From positions 1 through 6,142 of the forward strand of contig JAICXV010000152.1 of the NCBI GenBank assembly GCA_025934545.1: 6,142 nucleotides of DNA, written 5' to 3'. Under the pieces are notes generated by a model. That model saw nothing but the letters and a program-made list of their open reading frames with translations. It did no database searches and was not told where the DNA came from. Made by a program: the position numbers and the translations under genes. Positions within the stretch are counted from its first letter, which is position 1. Each line of letters starts with the position of its first letter. Origin of the DNA: Verrucomicrobiia bacterium. GTDB lineage: Bacteria > Verrucomicrobiota > Verrucomicrobiia > Limisphaerales > Palsa-1400. Below, piece by piece: positions 1 through 6,142 of this stretch.

Positions 1-7
1 CCAAAGA

Positions 8-25
8 CCGGGGGTTCAGCCCCGG
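8..25. other. Short GC-rich hairpin
   Basis: The arms CCGGGG (8-13) and CCCCGG (20-25) pair perfectly around a 6-nt loop. Two further pairs are possible outside one mismatch. There is no T-run on the plus strand; on the minus strand the stem is followed by TCTTT, so a weak minus-strand terminator cannot be excluded. No minus-strand gene is visible immediately upstream, so it may simply be part of a dispersed intergenic repeat. Confidence 0.3.
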
Positions 26-88
26 ACTCCTACGCCGCGCTGGCCGCACCGCCTCTCGACCTCCTCCACCTCCTCGACTGACCCGCCA

Positions 89-116
89 AAAATCCAAAAT
101 CCAAAATCCAAAATCC
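89..116. repeat. Tandem heptanucleotide repeat (AAAATCC x4)
   Basis: Four perfect head-to-tail copies of the 7-mer AAAATCC lie at 89-95, 96-102, 103-109 and 110-116, followed by a decayed copy (AGAATAC). Just before it, a pyrimidine-rich stretch contains a near-duplicate 9-mer (ACCTCCTCC / ACCTCCTCG, 59-76). Short tandem heptamer arrays are known as non-coding intergenic repeats in several bacteria, for example the STRR sequences of filamentous cyanobacteria. All three plus-strand frames are poor coding candidates here, so the array is probably intergenic. It lies immediately before the place where helicase homology begins. Confidence 0.85.
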
Positions 117-171
117 AGAATACTCGACTTACTTGACCAATTAACTCGCCTTTCCTCGCGCGCCGCCCGGC

Positions 172-255
172 CTATATGGTATAATTCCGGCCAGAAAAGG
201 GCGCCAAATCCTTGCAGGAAACCGCCGCCCCGCAGCGAACGTCGCCGAGACTTCG
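172..255 (+). other. Degraded helicase-coding remnant before the first usable start
   Basis: The helicase frame stays open back to a TAA at 142-144 but contains no ATG, GTG or TTG codon before 256. From 172 the translation begins LYG, continues with ILAGNRRPAA and reaches NVAETS just before position 256. This resembles the stretch before and through helicase motif V of HrpB proteins (LYG..., then RKVVLATN[IV]AETS in E. coli HrpB as I recall it). The spacing is shorter and the hydrophobic strand before TNVAETS is missing. Upstream of about 170 nothing resembles a helicase. The stretch is therefore best read as the ragged left end of a truncated gene. A sequencing or assembly error cannot be excluded. 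Confidence 0.45.
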
Positions 256-2013
256 GTGACGATCGATGGTATTCGCCACGTCGTCGATAGCGGATTGGCG
301 CGGGTAGCGCGATACGATGCGGAGCGCGGGATCAGCACGCTGTTTTTGGAACCGATCAGCCGGGCTTCCGCTGACCAACGCGCGGGCCGCGCGGGACGCA
401 CCGCGCCGGGCACGTGTCATTGGTTATGGACGGAAAGCGGGCATTTGAATCGTCCGGACCGCAACACGCCCGAAATCCAGCGCAGCGATTTGGCCGAAAC
501 AGTCTTGTTGCTGCACTCGCTCGGCATCAAAAACGCCGCGCAATTTGATTGGCTGGATAAACCCGATCCGCAAGCGGTCGAACGCGCTGAGAACCTTCTT
601 CGCACACTGGGCGCTTTATCATCGTCGGCTACATCTTCGTCGTCGGATTTAACGCGAACCGGGCGAGAGATGTTGCGATTGCCGATGCACCCGCGTTATT
701 CGCGGATGTTGGTCGAGGCCGCCAAACATAACTGCGTGGCGGCGGCAGCGCTGTGCAGTGCGTTGGTGAGTGGCCGCGATTTGTTGATGCGGTTAGGACG
801 CGACGACAAACACATCGCGGAAGCGCGCGAGCTTTTCGAAGCTAGCGCCGATTCGGATTTTTATACGCTGATGCGCGCATGGCAATTTGCGAAAAACAAC
901 CAGTTCAATACCGAGCGTTGTCGCCGTTACGGCGTGCACGCGCAAATTGCGCGCCAGGTTGAAGAGACGTATCAGCAAATTTTAAAAATGGCCGAGTCTC
1001 GAGGGTCGAAGGTCGAAGGCCGCACTGAAAATGCGGCGAGCCTCGATTCTCCGCCTTCGGCGTTTGATCCATTGCTCCGTTGCATTACCGCGGGTTTTAT
1101 CGACCAACTATGCAAACGACGCGACCAGGGCACGCTCGATTGCGATTTAACCGAGGGGCGCTCAGGCACGCTCATGCGCGAAAGCGTCGTGCAAAACTCG
1201 CCGCTGTTTGTGGTCGCTTCCATTCGCGAAGTGACGGGCCGCACCGGGAACATGACGTTGCTCGGCCTCGCGACGGCGGTGAAGCGCGAGTGGATTGAAG
1301 AAATGTTTGCCGAACAAATCACGACGCGGATTGAGCATCTTTACGATCGCACACACAAACGCGTCGCTGCCATTAAACTGATTCGTTTTCACGACCTCGT
1401 CATTCATTTCGAGCACGAGCGCGAAATCGATGCGGAGGCTTCGGGGCGTTGCCTTGCCGAAGCCTACGCCAAACAATATTTCGAACTGCCGCAGTTCAAC
1501 CACGAGCTCAAACAATTCATCGCGCGCGTGAACCTCGTCGCCGCCGCCATGCCGGAATTGGACTTGCCACCATTTGAAGCCAAGGCCATCGGCGAGTCGT
1601 TAACCAAAGCGTTCGCCGGAATGACGCTGGTGAAAGAGGCGCAAGCGGCGCCGTTGCGTGATGCGATTATCGGCCAGTTTGGAAAAGACAAACTCGATTG
1701 GTTGAACGAACTCGCGCCGCTGACGATTACCTGGCACGACGATCGCAAGCTCAAGCTTCTATATCCCGACCAGCCGCGCGATGAAGATGGCGAAGCCAAT
1801 TCGCCGGAGTTGCAGGTGAAACTTACGGAATGTTTCGCGCTCAAAGAGCATCCGCACATTTGCGAGGGCAAAGTGCCGGTGAAACTTTGGTTGTGTTCGC
1901 CCGACGGCAAACGCATTGAATCCACCTTCAATTGGCCCGCGTTTAAAGCGAACACGTATCCAAAGCTCAAGCCAACCTTGCAGCGGAAGTTTCCGGGCAA
2001 TACTTGGATTTAA
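256..2013 (+). CDS. hrpB: HrpB-type DEAH-box ATP-dependent helicase, 5'-truncated
   Basis: This 585-residue frame matches the C-terminal two thirds of HrpB, a DEAH/RHA-family nucleic-acid helicase whose cellular role is poorly defined. Visible in order are the end of motif V (TIDG at residues 2-5, continuous with AETS upstream), motif VI QRAGRAGR (41-48), and the winged-helix/ratchet region (about 75-180, with DLAETVLLLHSLG and LPMHPRYSRML). A helical middle follows, then an HrpB C-terminal domain (about 465-580, with NTYPKLKPTLQRKFP). HrpB proteins are usually about 800-850 residues. Here the first RecA domain, with Walker A and the DEAH motif, is absent. The GTG at 256 is the first usual start codon, but it lies inside motif V and has no good ribosome-binding site, so it is a formal start only. 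The remaining frame has no stops or obvious frameshifts, which suggests recent truncation or an expressed fragment. Two low-complexity insertions occur at residues 122-130 (Ser-rich) and about 247-268. The family call is firm; ATPase activity is not expected from this fragment alone. Confidence 0.88.
   Translation: MTIDGIRHVVDSGLARVARYDAERGISTLFLEPISRASADQRAGRAGRTAPGTCHWLWTESGHLNRPDRNTPEIQRSDLAETVLLLHSLGIKNAAQFDWLDKPDPQAVERAENLLRTLGALSSSATSSSSDLTRTGREMLRLPMHPRYSRMLVEAAKHNCVAAAALCSALVSGRDLLMRLGRDDKHIAEARELFEASADSDFYTLMRAWQFAKNNQFNTERCRRYGVHAQIARQVEETYQQILKMAESRGSKVEGRTENAASLDSPPSAFDPLLRCITAGFIDQLCKRRDQGTLDCDLTEGRSGTLMRESVVQNSPLFVVASIREVTGRTGNMTLLGLATAVKREWIEEMFAEQITTRIEHLYDRTHKRVAAIKLIRFHDLVIHFEHEREIDAEASGRCLAEAYAKQYFELPQFNHELKQFIARVNLVAAAMPELDLPPFEAKAIGESLTKAFAGMTLVKEAQAAPLRDAIIGQFGKDKLDWLNELAPLTITWHDDRKLKLLYPDQPRDEDGEANSPELQVKLTECFALKEHPHICEGKVPVKLWLCSPDGKRIESTFNWPAFKANTYPKLKPTLQRKFPGNTWI
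1004..1017 (+). repeat. Intragenic tandem heptamer (GGTCGAA x2)
   Basis: Two adjacent perfect copies of GGTCGAA lie at 1004-1010 and 1011-1017, with a related GGCCGCA after them. They fall inside the helicase frame and encode part of the hydrophilic stretch SRGSKVEGRTEN (residues 248-259), which joins the helical middle region to the segment starting DPLLRC. The 7-bp period is not a multiple of three, so each added copy would shift the frame. The current length keeps the frame open. Confidence 0.6.
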
Positions 2014-2059
2014 GTTTTGAGGAAACGGCATTGATTTGGCGGCGAACTGGAAAACAAAT

Positions 2060-2092
2060 CGGCCCGACGCCGATTTAATCAGCGCCGGGCCG
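2060..2092. terminator. Hairpin between convergent genes, probable bidirectional terminator
   Basis: Arms 2060-2072 and 2080-2092 form a 13-bp stem with two mismatches (core CGGCCCG / CGGGCCG) and a 7-nt loop ATTTAAT. On the minus strand the stem is followed by ATTTGTTTTCC, a reasonable U-rich tail for the gene whose stop lies 21 bp upstream. On the plus strand it is followed by CGTGTGTGTTTGTTC, a weaker tail for the helicase gene. Its position between two convergent stop codons supports termination in both directions, with the minus-strand call stronger. Confidence 0.7.
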
Positions 2093-2112
2093 CGTGTGTG
2101 TTTGTTCTCGAG

Positions 2113-3843
2113 CTACCGACTGATTCGATAAAATTGAGTAGAACCGCTTGCGGGCGTTGTGAAGGTAAACGAGCCCGGCCCGTTTGACGTTGCTACGGCG
2201 CCCAGGACATTTGCAAAGGTGCCGTTAACGGTGCTGGAGCTTTGCAAGCTGAAGCTCGTTGCAAGATCGGTGGTGGCACCGGTGAAGTTAATCGTCACAA
2301 CGCCATTGTTGTAATTGATGCTGGTGATGTGCGGCGCGGTGACGCCCGCGGCGACTTGCACGACGGCGAGGGCAGGCGTGGTCGCCTGGTTCGGTCCCGG
2401 AGGTGAGATCGCCTGCCATCGACTACGGACTGAGCCAACAGCGGCGCTGGTTCCGGCGTAAAGGTTGCCGACGTTGTCCCATGCGACGGAACGATAGAAG
2501 TTGGTCACGAACAGATTGGTAAAGAGCGTTGACCCGTTAGTTGGGTTAAGAATGCGAATACCGCCGCCGATAAAGCCATTGGTGTCGGCAGCACCGCTCG
2601 TGTACTCGGAAACGGCCAGGTATTTGGGATTGGTTCGGGAATCGAGCGCAAATCCGCGCAAATTCCGAAACGTATCATCGCCGCCGCCTACAATCCAGGC
2701 CGCGCCCGTAAACAGCACATCGGTTTCATTCCACGTCGGGAACATGCAAGCTCTCATATTCTGGTCGCCCGGATTACCGCGATTCTGCAGGCAGTAGATG
2801 TTGGTGTTCGCATCCACAATGACGCCATCGGCGCGCAAGGACAGATCGCCGCTGGTTTGGACCACCTGCTGACCAGCGCTACCGTCGTAGCCGTTGGTCG
2901 TTGTTAAAGTCGGATCAGCAAAAAGGTTGCTGGTGGTGACGTCGTTCGTCAGCAGCCACATAAAGATCCCAGCGTTGTTAGGAAAATTGAGGCTCGCTTC
3001 AAATAACTGCGGATGGTCAGTTCCGACAAATGCGATGTCGTAGTCAACCCAGTTGCCGGCAGTTGAATAAAGGTTATTCGCATAATTTGGGGTGTCCCAG
3101 ACGACGAAGCTCTTTGTCAGTGCCATATCTACACTCACGATCTTGCCTTGCCCGGTCCAATCATTGAAATAAAGGCGATCATCGGCAAATGTGTGCAGCA
3201 TGATTGGGCTATCCCCTCCGTCATCCACCCACGCGTAATCAAAGCGGCTGAACGCACCGTCAGCGGCATAGGTGCCGTCCGCGTTGCACTTGATAATGCC
3301 TTGGGTGTCACCAACAACGCTGGCACCGGCTTTTGTACTGGAAACAGCAACAAAGACGCGACCGTAATAAGGGCTGTTGATATTTCTATTCGCCGCGATG
3401 CCGTAGGGTTGAAACGAATAAGTGCTTGGGCTGGTGTTATCGGTCGTCACGGTCCAGTTAGAGTAACCGGAATGCGCTGCCGTAACGCTCACTGAATAGG
3501 AACCGACGGCAACGTTTTGCGCGCTGTCGTTTTTTCCGTCCCACGCGACATTGTTCGAACCCTTGACGGTGCCGAGGCCGGACGGAATGGCGATGGTGCG
3601 CACTACATTTGTGCCGGTGCTGTCGTAAATCTTAATCGTGACACCAGCGGTGGCGTTGTCGTTAAGGATATAACTGATAGCCACCGAACTGCCTTGCGTA
3701 GTGTTGACCGTGCCGGTTTGGGTGCTGTTCAGTTTAATGTCTGTCGCATAAACGTTTGCTCTCGCCGAATCGGCGAAAAGCAAACTGGTCGTCACGAGTG
3801 CAGTTATGATCGAGGTTTTATAGAATGAACGCAGAGAGTACAT
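2113..3843 (-). CDS. Secreted multidomain protein (FlgD-like Ig, beta-propeller-like middle, C-terminal Ig-like domain)
   Basis: The 576-residue protein starts with a signal peptide: basic MYSLRSFYK, a hydrophobic core, and a probable type I cleavage after ARA (residue 29). Residues about 50-122 look like a FlgD-type Ig domain (VTIKIYDSTGTNVV, then VAWDGKNDSAQNVAVGSYSV). Residues about 145-500 hold repeated beta-strand phrases typical of propeller or NHL-like folds (GRVFVAVSS, GVIVDANTNIYCLQN, SVAWDNVGNLYAGT), without one clean repeat unit. Residues about 503-576 form a small beta domain (FSLQSSSTVNGTF ... TQFYRISR) of a type I associate with secreted Verrucomicrobiota proteins. There is no PEP-CTERM anchor, lipobox or transmembrane helix after the signal peptide, so export to the periplasm or outside is expected. 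No catalytic motif is recognised, and the function is unknown; surface binding is only a guess. It lies 142 bp downstream of the phosphodiesterase gene on the same strand, too far for tight coupling. The ATG at 3843 is supported by the signal peptide. Confidence 0.9.
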   Translation of the reverse strand: MYSLRSFYKTSIITALVTTSLLFADSARANVYATDIKLNSTQTGTVNTTQGSSVAISYILNDNATAGVTIKIYDSTGTNVVRTIAIPSGLGTVKGSNNVAWDGKNDSAQNVAVGSYSVSVTAAHSGYSNWTVTTDNTSPSTYSFQPYGIAANRNINSPYYGRVFVAVSSTKAGASVVGDTQGIIKCNADGTYAADGAFSRFDYAWVDDGGDSPIMLHTFADDRLYFNDWTGQGKIVSVDMALTKSFVVWDTPNYANNLYSTAGNWVDYDIAFVGTDHPQLFEASLNFPNNAGIFMWLLTNDVTTSNLFADPTLTTTNGYDGSAGQQVVQTSGDLSLRADGVIVDANTNIYCLQNRGNPGDQNMRACMFPTWNETDVLFTGAAWIVGGGDDTFRNLRGFALDSRTNPKYLAVSEYTSGAADTNGFIGGGIRILNPTNGSTLFTNLFVTNFYRSVAWDNVGNLYAGTSAAVGSVRSRWQAISPPGPNQATTPALAVVQVAAGVTAPHITSINYNNGVVTINFTGATTDLATSFSLQSSSTVNGTFANVLGAVATSNGPGSFTFTTPASGSTQFYRISR

Positions 3844-3851
3844 TGGTTTAG

Positions 3852-3857
3852 CCTTTC
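3852..3857 (-). promoter_or_regulatory. Weak Shine-Dalgarno for the secreted-protein gene
   Basis: On the minus strand GAAAGG lies 8 nt before the ATG at 3843-3841. It is a partial match to the AGGAGG consensus at a usual distance and agrees with the start chosen from the signal peptide. Confidence 0.4.
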
Positions 3858-3915
3858 GTGTTCCGCCAACACTCGAGCGCCGTCGGGTCGCTGAGGGTGG
3901 TGCTGAGACTAGTTA

Positions 3916-3944
3916 ATAAGACAGCCCGTTTTATGTCGATGCAA
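3916..3944 (-). promoter_or_regulatory. Possible promoter for the secreted-protein gene
   Basis: In the 142-bp gap between the two minus-strand genes, TTGCAT (3944-3939) and TCTTAT (3921-3916) are separated by 17 nt, an arrangement like -35/-10 elements. The matches to the sigma-70 consensus are only 3/6 and 4/6, and Verrucomicrobiota promoters are not well defined, so this is tentative. The gap also contains a short direct repeat (GCTGAG twice, about 3890-3907). I see no good terminator for the upstream gene in it. Confidence 0.15.
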
Positions 3945-3985
3945 AGTGCGTAATAGAACGCCGGTCATTACTATAGGGTTTTCGC

Positions 3986-5374
3986 TTAGGTCAATATTAC
4001 GTTTTTTACGGCGTCGAAAACCTGCGTTGACAACAGCAAATCGGGCGAGCCGATATTGCGACTGATGAATATGGGGTTGTCTTGCACGCGATTATTTCGT
4101 CCGTGCGAACCTTTGACTAATGTCGCGTCCAGCGGGATGACGTCCATTAACATGCGAAAGCCGAACTTTTTTTGGAGCAAGCGCCAGAGGATTTTTAGTT
4201 TCACGGCGGGAATTTTTGGGTCGAGGAAAAGTTCGACGGGGTCGTAGCCGGGCTTGCGATGGATGTCGACGCAACGGGCGAAATCGGGTGCGCGCACGTC
4301 GTCCTGCCAATAGTAGTAGGTGAACCAAGCGCGCTCTTTGGCGACCGCAATCAGGTCACCGGCGCGTTCGTGGGCGATGCCGTTGGCGACTTTTTCTTTG
4401 TCGTCGAGGACGGTGTCGATGCCGGTTTGTTTTTCCAAAAAGGTGCGGACTTTGTTACGGACTGACTTGTCGTTGATATAAATGTGCGCGATTTGGTGGT
4501 CGGCAACGGCGAACACTTTGCTCGCGCCGTAATCCAACAGTTCGAGGCCGAGTTCTTCTTTGATGGTGAGCCAGCCCTGGTCGCGGAAGAGGCGATTGAG
4601 ATGAATCGGGGTGTCGACTTCGACGATGCCGTATTCGGAGAGCAACACGACTTGCACGCTGCGTTTGGCGAAGAATTGAAGCAAGTCGCCGACGATGGCG
4701 TCGATCTGGTTCAGGTCTTTGGCGATGCGCGCGTCATTTGGGCCCAAGCGCTGCAAATTATAATCGAGATGGGGCAGGTAGATTAGGTTGAGCGTCGGCG
4801 CGTATTTGTTTTCGATCCATTTTGCCGATTCGGCGATCCACTTTGAAACGGCGTCGGCTTTGCCTTGCGGCGTTTCGATGCCGGCGGCGGGTCCCCAAAA
4901 TGTGGGGAAAGGAAATTCGCCGAGCTCGCGTTTGATTTCCTCGCGAATGGAATAGGGATGCGTGTAGATGTCGAACACTTTGCGGCCGTCCGCGGGATAA
5001 CTCGGACGCGGCGTGATGGAATAGTCCGCGCTGGAATACATGTTGTACCACCAGAAGAGTTTTGCGCAGGTGAACTGCGGGTCGCGCTCGCGCAGGTCGT
5101 CCCAGATTTTTTTGCCGTGGACGAGATGGTTGGATTGTTTCCAAAACTGCACTTCGGCCAATTCGCGGTTATACCAGCCATTGCCGACGATGCCGTGTTG
5201 TGATGGCGTCGTGCCAGTCAGATAATTCGATTGGGCGGTGCAGGTCACCGCGGGAAACGCGGGCACGATGCTGCTCACCGAATTTTTCGCGGCGAACTGC
5301 GCGATGTTCGGCGTATGCGCGCCGATGAGCGATTGGGTGAGCCCAACGACGTTGATGACGGCGGTGCGGTGCAC
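3986..5374 (-). CDS. Type I phosphodiesterase / nucleotide pyrophosphatase family protein (alkaline phosphatase superfamily, EboF-like)
   Basis: This 462-residue protein has no signal peptide and is probably cytoplasmic. It follows the layout of the type I phosphodiesterase/nucleotide pyrophosphatase family: an N-terminal strand (VINVVGL), a nucleophile segment FPAVTCTAQSNYLTG (Thr44), HGIVGNGW (60-67), LDYNLQRLGP (203-212), LLSEYGI (244-250) and a late GSHG (422-425). It most resembles, from memory, the subfamily encoded in bacterial ebo clusters (EboF), recognisable by LFWWYNMYSSADYS (106-119) and VDIHRKPGYDPVELF (369-383). The substrate is unknown. The canonical metal ligands are largely changed: Asp becomes Val10, the DxxxH His becomes Gln208, and SDHG becomes SEYG (Glu247, Tyr248). 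Thr44, Asp204 and His424 remain. The start is GTG, whose first G is the last base of the preceding gene's TAG, so translational coupling is likely. There is no clear Shine-Dalgarno sequence. The family call is firm, EboF membership is moderate, and activity is uncertain. Confidence 0.88.
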   Translation of the reverse strand: MHRTAVINVVGLTQSLIGAHTPNIAQFAAKNSVSSIVPAFPAVTCTAQSNYLTGTTPSQHGIVGNGWYNRELAEVQFWKQSNHLVHGKKIWDDLRERDPQFTCAKLFWWYNMYSSADYSITPRPSYPADGRKVFDIYTHPYSIREEIKRELGEFPFPTFWGPAAGIETPQGKADAVSKWIAESAKWIENKYAPTLNLIYLPHLDYNLQRLGPNDARIAKDLNQIDAIVGDLLQFFAKRSVQVVLLSEYGIVEVDTPIHLNRLFRDQGWLTIKEELGLELLDYGASKVFAVADHQIAHIYINDKSVRNKVRTFLEKQTGIDTVLDDKEKVANGIAHERAGDLIAVAKERAWFTYYYWQDDVRAPDFARCVDIHRKPGYDPVELFLDPKIPAVKLKILWRLLQKKFGFRMLMDVIPLDATLVKGSHGRNNRVQDNPIFISRNIGSPDLLLSTQVFDAVKNVILT

Positions 5375-6142
5375 TATGGCGTGGCGATTTTTTTGAACTG
5401 GTCCAACAACGGATCGTTCGTTTTTTCCATTTGTTCCAACAACATTTTTTTAAACTTCGCGATGTCGACAGCGCAGGAGGCGTCGCCAATCAGGTTTCGA
5501 CGTTCGCTCGGGTCTTTTTCTTCGTCGTAAAATTCTTCGGGCGTCCGAAAGAGATACATGCGGACGCGCGCGGCGATTTTGGGATCTTTTTCGGCGGCGA
5601 CGGCCATGGCTTTAAAGGAGAGTCCAGACATGGCTTCGACTTTGAATCGCGTTTTTTGGTTCGGCCATGAATTCCAGATGTAAGCTTTTGTTTTGGTGCG
5701 GACGCAGCGGCCCGGAAATGCTTTGCCGCTGTTCACGGTGTTGACGTGGGTGAAGACGTGGTCGCGATGCGGTTCTTTGCCTTGCATGAGCGCGACGAGC
5801 GAGCGGCCATCCATGCCGGGCGGTTTTTCAACGCCGAGCACGTCGAGAACAGTCGGCATGACGTCGACACTGCTGATCATGTCGGTTGTGTTTATTTGCG
5901 GTGCGACCGGCATGGTCTTCCAACGCAGGAGGAGCGGAGACCATGTGCCATTGCGGTAGACCGTTGCCTTCGCGTATGGAAAAGACATGCCATGGTCGGA
6001 CATGAAGACGATGAGGGTGCGGTCTTCTTCGCCGGAGGCTTTGAGAGCGGCCATTAGTTCAGTGAAGCTGGAATCGAGACGGCGAACGCTGGAGAAATAT
6101 TGGGCGACTTCTTTGCGGACGTTCGGGATGTCTTCGAGGAAC
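5374..6142 (-). CDS. Sulfatase, C-terminal part (runs off the right edge)
   Basis: The frame is open from the window edge to TAG at 5376-5374, about 255 codons. It is the C-terminal part of a type I sulfatase, an enzyme that hydrolyses sulfate esters or N-sulfates, often on polysaccharides. Visible features are RRLDSSF, the metal-ligand motif MSDHGM (about 6003-5986, Asp and His present), PYAKATVYRNGTWSPLLLRW with the conserved Lys, DVMPTVLDVLG followed by GMDGRSL, and the C-terminal EEFYDEEKDPSERRNL. The SDHG, PYAK and TPEEFYD phrases recall heparan N-sulfatase (SGSH)-like members, but substrate cannot be assigned. The formylglycine motif (C/S-x-P-x-R) and any signal peptide lie outside the window. 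An internal ATG at 6054 is not the start, because conserved sequence continues upstream of it. The stop overlaps the GTG of the phosphodiesterase gene by one base, suggesting co-transcription. Confidence 0.9.
   Translation of the reverse strand, partial: FLEDIPNVRKEVAQYFSSVRRLDSSFTELMAALKASGEEDRTLIVFMSDHGMSFPYAKATVYRNGTWSPLLLRWKTMPVAPQINTTDMISSVDVMPTVLDVLGVEKPPGMDGRSLVALMQGKEPHRDHVFTHVNTVNSGKAFPGRCVRTKTKAYIWNSWPNQKTRFKVEAMSGLSFKAMAVAAEKDPKIAARVRMYLFRTPEEFYDEEKDPSERRNLIGDASCAVDIAKFKKMLLEQMEKTNDPLLDQFKKIATP

Noticed and set aside
1..81. Open plus-strand frame from position 1 to a TGA at 79-81 (tail reading LDLLHLLD), in the same frame as the helicase.
   Set aside because: It has only 26 codons, is biased by pyrimidine-rich repeats, and matches no helicase or other family I recognise. 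It could be the tail of an upstream gene but cannot be supported.
89..116. CRISPR-like array.
   Set aside because: The units are contiguous 7-mers with no spacers, and no cas gene is present.
972..2031. Several long minus-strand frames antisense to the helicase (up to 178 codons).
   Set aside because: They have no recognisable domains and sit opposite a clearly conserved coding sequence, so they are typical shadow frames of GC-rich coding DNA.
3953..3976. GTAAT ... ATTAC inverted repeat in the gap after the phosphodiesterase gene.
   Set aside because: The 5-bp AT-rich stem with a 12-nt loop and no T-run is too weak for a terminator and too short to call an operator.
3959..3996. TTGACC near 3995-3990 with a TATAGT downstream on the minus strand as a promoter.
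   Set aside because: The spacer is only 13 nt, too short for a sigma-70 promoter, and the first hexamer overlaps the end of the phosphodiesterase coding sequence.
4259..5203. Plus-strand frames of about 70-110 codons opposite the phosphodiesterase gene, plus minus-strand frames of about 130 codons in other phases.
   Set aside because: All overlap the conserved phosphodiesterase frame and look like frame-shifted copies of it (rich in Arg/Pro or Val/Asp), without start signals or domains.

Overview
The window looks like chromosomal DNA of a Verrucomicrobiota bacterium (Pedosphaerales/Limisphaerales-like). This is inferred from protein style, not from a marker gene. The clues are a secreted protein ending in a small domain that closes with QFYRISR, a sulfatase gene, an EboF-like phosphodiesterase, weak Shine-Dalgarno sequences, and intergenic heptanucleotide repeats.

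Layout: positions 1-255 have no complete gene. They hold a GC hairpin, a pyrimidine-rich stretch, a perfect 4 x 7-bp repeat, and from about 172 a degraded piece of helicase-coding sequence. Positions 256-2013 (+) encode the C-terminal two thirds of an HrpB-type DEAH helicase, lacking the first RecA domain and the ATP-binding motifs. A hairpin at 2060-2092 lies between this gene and the convergent minus-strand genes and could terminate both. On the minus strand, read right to left, are the C-terminal part of a sulfatase running off the window edge (5374-6142), an alkaline-phosphatase-superfamily phosphodiesterase overlapping it by one base (3986-5374), and after a 142-bp gap a secreted multidomain beta-rich protein (2113-3843).

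The sulfatase and the phosphodiesterase form a tightly coupled pair from one structural superfamily. The phosphodiesterase has lost most of the canonical two-metal ligands, which is the most interesting protein-level observation here. The secreted protein probably has its own promoter. The helicase is unrelated to the minus-strand genes and appears 5'-truncated next to repeat DNA. I see no tRNA, rRNA, CRISPR array, insertion sequence or phage gene. No complete novel system is evident.
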